From: Ruegeria aquimaris
Lineage (GTDB): Bacteria; Pseudomonadota; Alphaproteobacteria; Rhodobacterales; Rhodobacteraceae
Direction of reading: 5' to 3'
NCBI RefSeq assembly: GCF_025751555.1
Contig: NZ_JAOWLB010000003.1
Location: 186,001-250,000, forward strand
Length of the DNA: 64,000 nucleotides
Shown piece after piece: positions 61,543-64,000 of this stretch. Both the position numbers and the translations under genes were made by a program. Position 1 is the first letter of the stretch. Every line of letters starts with the position of its first letter. Below the pieces are notes generated by a model. It was not told the DNA's origin. It did not search any database and was given only the letters and a program-made list of their open reading frames with translations.

Positions 61543-61965
61543 ATGAGCGACCAACTCCCCCATCCGATGACGCCCCAGGATTGCCTTGTCGCGATCATGA
61601 TGGCCGTCTCCGCCTCGGACGAGAACATCCGCACCGCCGAACTGGTCAAGATCCAGTCGGCCGTGAACATGCTGCCGGTCTTCGCCGATTACGACATCGA
61701 CCGGATGAAACAGGTCAGCCAGGTGGTATTCGACCTCTTCGAACAGGAAGACGGGCTTGACGCGCTCTTTGGCCTCATCCGCGACAACTTGCCCGAGCGG
61801 CTGTTCGAAACCGCCTATGCGCTGGCCTGTGACGTGGCCGCCGCCGACGGTCAACTGGCAGAAACCGAGCTGCGCCTGCTGGAAGAGATCCGGTACGAGC
61901 TGAACCTCGACCGCCTGCACGCCGCCGCGATCGAACGCGGCGCGCGCGCCCGCCACGTGGTCTGA
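61543..61965 (+). CDS. TerB-like tellurite-resistance family protein
   Basis: 140 residues, all-helical. It has the TerB-like AIMMAVSASDENIRTAELVK with the acidic metal-binding SASDENI and a second ACDVAAADGQLAETELRLLE. Such proteins bind divalent metal at the membrane face; tellurite resistance is not implied by an isolated copy. It follows dddW by 91 bp. Confidence 0.85.
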   Translation: MSDQLPHPMTPQDCLVAIMMAVSASDENIRTAELVKIQSAVNMLPVFADYDIDRMKQVSQVVFDLFEQEDGLDALFGLIRDNLPERLFETAYALACDVAAADGQLAETELRLLEEIRYELNLDRLHAAAIERGARARHVV

Positions 61966-61973
61966 TCCGCGCC

Positions 61974-63464
61974 TCAACTGCCGTAGATCGCGCCCCAGCG
62001 CTCGATCAGCTCCTGTTGCAGCTTCTTTGACCTCACATTCCAGCCGCGCGCGCCCTCGGGGCGTTCGCGGTCCTCGGGACGGATACGCGCCCGCCGGTCG
62101 AAATCGGCACTGAAAAAGGCAAAGGCCAGCACGGTGCCATCCGCCGCCGTCATAAACCCACCCAGCCCCGAGACAAAATTCAGCGTGCCGGTCTTGGCGA
62201 CCACCCGGATCGGATGATCCCGGATCACCCGCCCCTTGGCATCGCGCATAGGGATATCCTTGAGCAGCCCCGGCAAGGCACCCGCCTTGCCCGCCTGCAC
62301 CAGCGCCGCCGCCAGACCGCGCGGCGTCATGCGTGACGCCTCGCCCAACCCGGAATGGTCCACCAGGCTGGTGCCCGCCATGCCATAGCGCTCGGTGGCC
62401 CAGGCGCTCATCGCCTGCCCCGACTCCTTCAGCGTGCGCGGCTGTCCGCCGCGCGCGATCGTTGCCGCCAGCCCGACCATCTCGGCGGTCAGGTTGGTCG
62501 AGAACTTGAGCATGTCGCGCAGGATCTCGCTCAGCGGTTCGCTATCGTGATGCGCCAGCATCCGCGCGCTTGCGGGCAGGCTGCGGATCACCTCGACCTT
62601 GCCCAGAACCACACCGTTCGACCGCGCCAGCGTCTGGAACACATCCCCGGCATAAAGCGCGGGCTTGCGCACCGGCAACCAGCGCGACCCATCCTGGCCC
62701 AGCGCCTTGCTTGCGACCGTCCAACTGTCGATGCGCTGATGCTGCTCATAGGTATAGATCGGCAGCGCCCGGTTCACGACCTTCATCTCGGCCATGGCCA
62801 CAACCGGTCTGATCTTGTCACTGCGCGCGTCCATGGCGACGGACCAGCCCTTGCCCGCCCGCTTCCACTCGAAATGCACCCGGTTGAAATTCAGCGCGAT
62901 GCCGGACACCGCCGGGCTGTATCCCACGTGATCGGGCTGCTCGGGGTCGATGCTGAACACCTCGGGCAAGGCCCCGTCGTACACCTTGAACCCGCCGCGC
63001 ACCTCGCGCAGGCCCGCGGCCTTCATCGCCCGCGCCAGGCTGGCCAGCGCATCGGTATCCAGAACCGGATCCCCGCCCCCCGCCAGGATCAGGTCGCCCT
63101 TCAGCACCCCGTTTTCCACCGGCCCATCTGCCAGCACCCGGGTGCGGAACCGGTGCGAGGGCCCCAGCGCCTCCAGCGCATAGAGCGCGGTCAGCGCCTT
63201 GGCCACGCTCGCGGGCGGCAGGCCGGTCGCGCCCTGCACGGCTTCCAGCTCTTCGCCGGTCTGCGCATTGACCACGGCAAAGCCGATCTCGCCCGACAGG
63301 CCCGCCCGCGCAAGAACCGCCTCGGGCCGGGTCACACCGCTGGCGTCGAACGGGCGCAGGGGCGGGCGCAGCGAGGTGGCGGGCGGCGCGGCAAGCCCGG
63401 CAACCGGGCTCAGCGCCGCGCCGAGGCCCGCCAGGAATACACGTCTGGAAACACAATCAACCAT
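61974..63464 (-). CDS. dacB: D-alanyl-D-alanine carboxypeptidase, PBP4 type (S13)
   Basis: 496 residues. The Tat-like signal SRRVFLAGLGAALSP is at the N-terminus. The active-site triads are S86-V-A-K89 (PPASVAKA), a mid-protein SxN (FSTNLTAEM) and KTG (VAKTGTLNF). It trims or cross-links peptidoglycan in the periplasm. ATG at 63464 gives the correct signal. A divergent transporter gene starts 70 bp away. Confidence 0.92.
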   Translation of the reverse strand: MVDCVSRRVFLAGLGAALSPVAGLAAPPATSLRPPLRPFDASGVTRPEAVLARAGLSGEIGFAVVNAQTGEELEAVQGATGLPPASVAKALTALYALEALGPSHRFRTRVLADGPVENGVLKGDLILAGGGDPVLDTDALASLARAMKAAGLREVRGGFKVYDGALPEVFSIDPEQPDHVGYSPAVSGIALNFNRVHFEWKRAGKGWSVAMDARSDKIRPVVAMAEMKVVNRALPIYTYEQHQRIDSWTVASKALGQDGSRWLPVRKPALYAGDVFQTLARSNGVVLGKVEVIRSLPASARMLAHHDSEPLSEILRDMLKFSTNLTAEMVGLAATIARGGQPRTLKESGQAMSAWATERYGMAGTSLVDHSGLGEASRMTPRGLAAALVQAGKAGALPGLLKDIPMRDAKGRVIRDHPIRVVAKTGTLNFVSGLGGFMTAADGTVLAFAFFSADFDRRARIRPEDRERPEGARGWNVRSKKLQQELIERWGAIYGS

Positions 63465-63534
63465 GCGCCCATAAAAGCGCAGCGCAGACAGACGCACAAG
63501 TGATCCTTTGCGGGCTTTTCGTCCGGTTTCCGGC

Positions 63535-64000
63535 ATGTTACCGGGCAACATGGGTCGCGCCGTTCTGATCATGTTCCTTGCCATGTCGCTGATTCCCGCC
63601 GGGGACATGGCGGGCAAGCTCCTGACCGGTCAGCATGGCGTCTCGCCCGTCTTTGTCGCCTGGTCCCGCTTTGCGTTGGGACTGCTGGCGATCCTCCCCT
63701 TCGTCCGCGCCCCGGCGCTTGCGCTGCTTCGCGACTGGCGCGTCTGGCTGCGCGCGCTGTTGCTGGCAGGCGGCATCCTTTCGATCCAATCGGCGCTCAA
63801 GACAGAACCGCTCGCCAATGTCTTTGCCGCCTTTTTCGTCGGCCCGATCCTCAGCTATGCGCTATCCGCGCTCTGGCTGCGTGAACCGGTGACATGGACC
63901 CGCTCGGCCCTGATGCTGCTGGGGTTCTGCGGCGTGCTGCTGGTGGTCCGGCCCGGGCTTGGCGGTTCGCTCGGCCTGCTGCTGGCGCTGCTTGCGGGCT
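63535..64000 (+). CDS. DMT-superfamily (EamA) transporter, 3' truncated by the window
   Basis: About 155 codons to the window end, starting MLPGNMGRAVLIMFLAMSLI (a second ATG at 63550 is also possible). Five hydrophobic helices are visible, including GILSIQSALKTEPLANVFAA and LGFCGVLLVVRPGLGG. The EamA repeat pattern is clear. The rest lies outside the window. It is divergent from dacB. Confidence 0.82.
   Translation, partial: MLPGNMGRAVLIMFLAMSLIPAGDMAGKLLTGQHGVSPVFVAWSRFALGLLAILPFVRAPALALLRDWRVWLRALLLAGGILSIQSALKTEPLANVFAAFFVGPILSYALSALWLREPVTWTRSALMLLGFCGVLLVVRPGLGGSLGLLLALLAG

Noticed and set aside
61543-61965. Tellurite resistance operon
   Set aside because: Only one TerB-like protein is present; the rest of the ter cluster is absent.

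Overview
The window is about 64 kb of GC-rich, densely packed DNA with short intergenic gaps, many 4-bp start/stop overlaps, TRAP transporters, a phn operon and a cupin DMSP lyase. This fits a marine alphaproteobacterium of the Roseobacter group, and the best guess is Ruegeria. The strongest marker is the 152-residue protein at 60993-61451: its His81, His83, Glu87 and His121 match the metal ligands reported for DddW of Ruegeria pomeroyi, and a LysR gene is divergent from it, as reported there. The genus is an inference.

Region 1 (1-1.9 kb) holds the end of an RpiR-type regulator, a Rieske oxygenase alpha subunit of the quaternary-amine type and a carboxymuconolactone-decarboxylase-like protein. 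Region 2 (2.1-20.4 kb) is a nearly complete phenylacetate (paa) catabolic locus: thiolase, the paaABCDE epoxidase, an extra PaaA/PaaC-like gene, a leftward paaG-paaI-paaK-tetR operon, a hydratase/dehydrogenase fusion able to replace PaaF and PaaH, a TRAP transporter, bifunctional paaZ and paaX. Three copies of a GACC-N4-GGTC-type palindrome precede its three main transcription units, so the locus looks like one regulon controlled by the TetR protein. Region 3 (20.5-25.3 kb) has a Baeyer-Villiger monooxygenase with an alpha/beta hydrolase, then glpR-glpD.

Region 4 (25.5-27.7 kb) is accessory: a REP-associated tyrosine transposase (RAYT) surrounded by eight GTAG-headed REP palindromes, one of them inside its own reading frame; a tandem duplication of its 3' end plus REPs; and an AT-rich two-gene unit of unknown function. 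Region 5 (27.7-38.2 kb) has uvrB and four class III nucleotide cyclase genes. Two of these are convergent cyclase/hydrolase fusions with opposite domain order and complementary losses of catalytic residues. They are interspersed with a MarR/GST pair and a cold-shock gene. Region 6 (38.4-41.4 kb) is housekeeping: a complex I accessory subunit, a GNAT acetyltransferase, tRNA-Arg(UCU), a PLP desulfhydrase and small exported or membrane proteins.

Region 7 (41.4-50.1 kb) is a C-P lyase locus (phnF, then divergent phnG-H-I-DMT transporter-J-K-L-N, then phnM) with a DUF1045 gene and no phnCDE in view. Region 8 (50.1-58.3 kb) is mixed: an FNT channel with a HugZ-like protein, a membrane NYN nuclease, a universal stress protein, a ParA-like ATPase, a large beta-helix protein, a DsrE-like exported protein and a DUF4389 protein. 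Region 9 (58.3-64 kb) has class I lysyl-tRNA synthetase, LysR/dddW, a TerB-like protein, a Tat-exported PBP4-type carboxypeptidase and a truncated DMT transporter. I saw no CRISPR array, prophage module or integrase.
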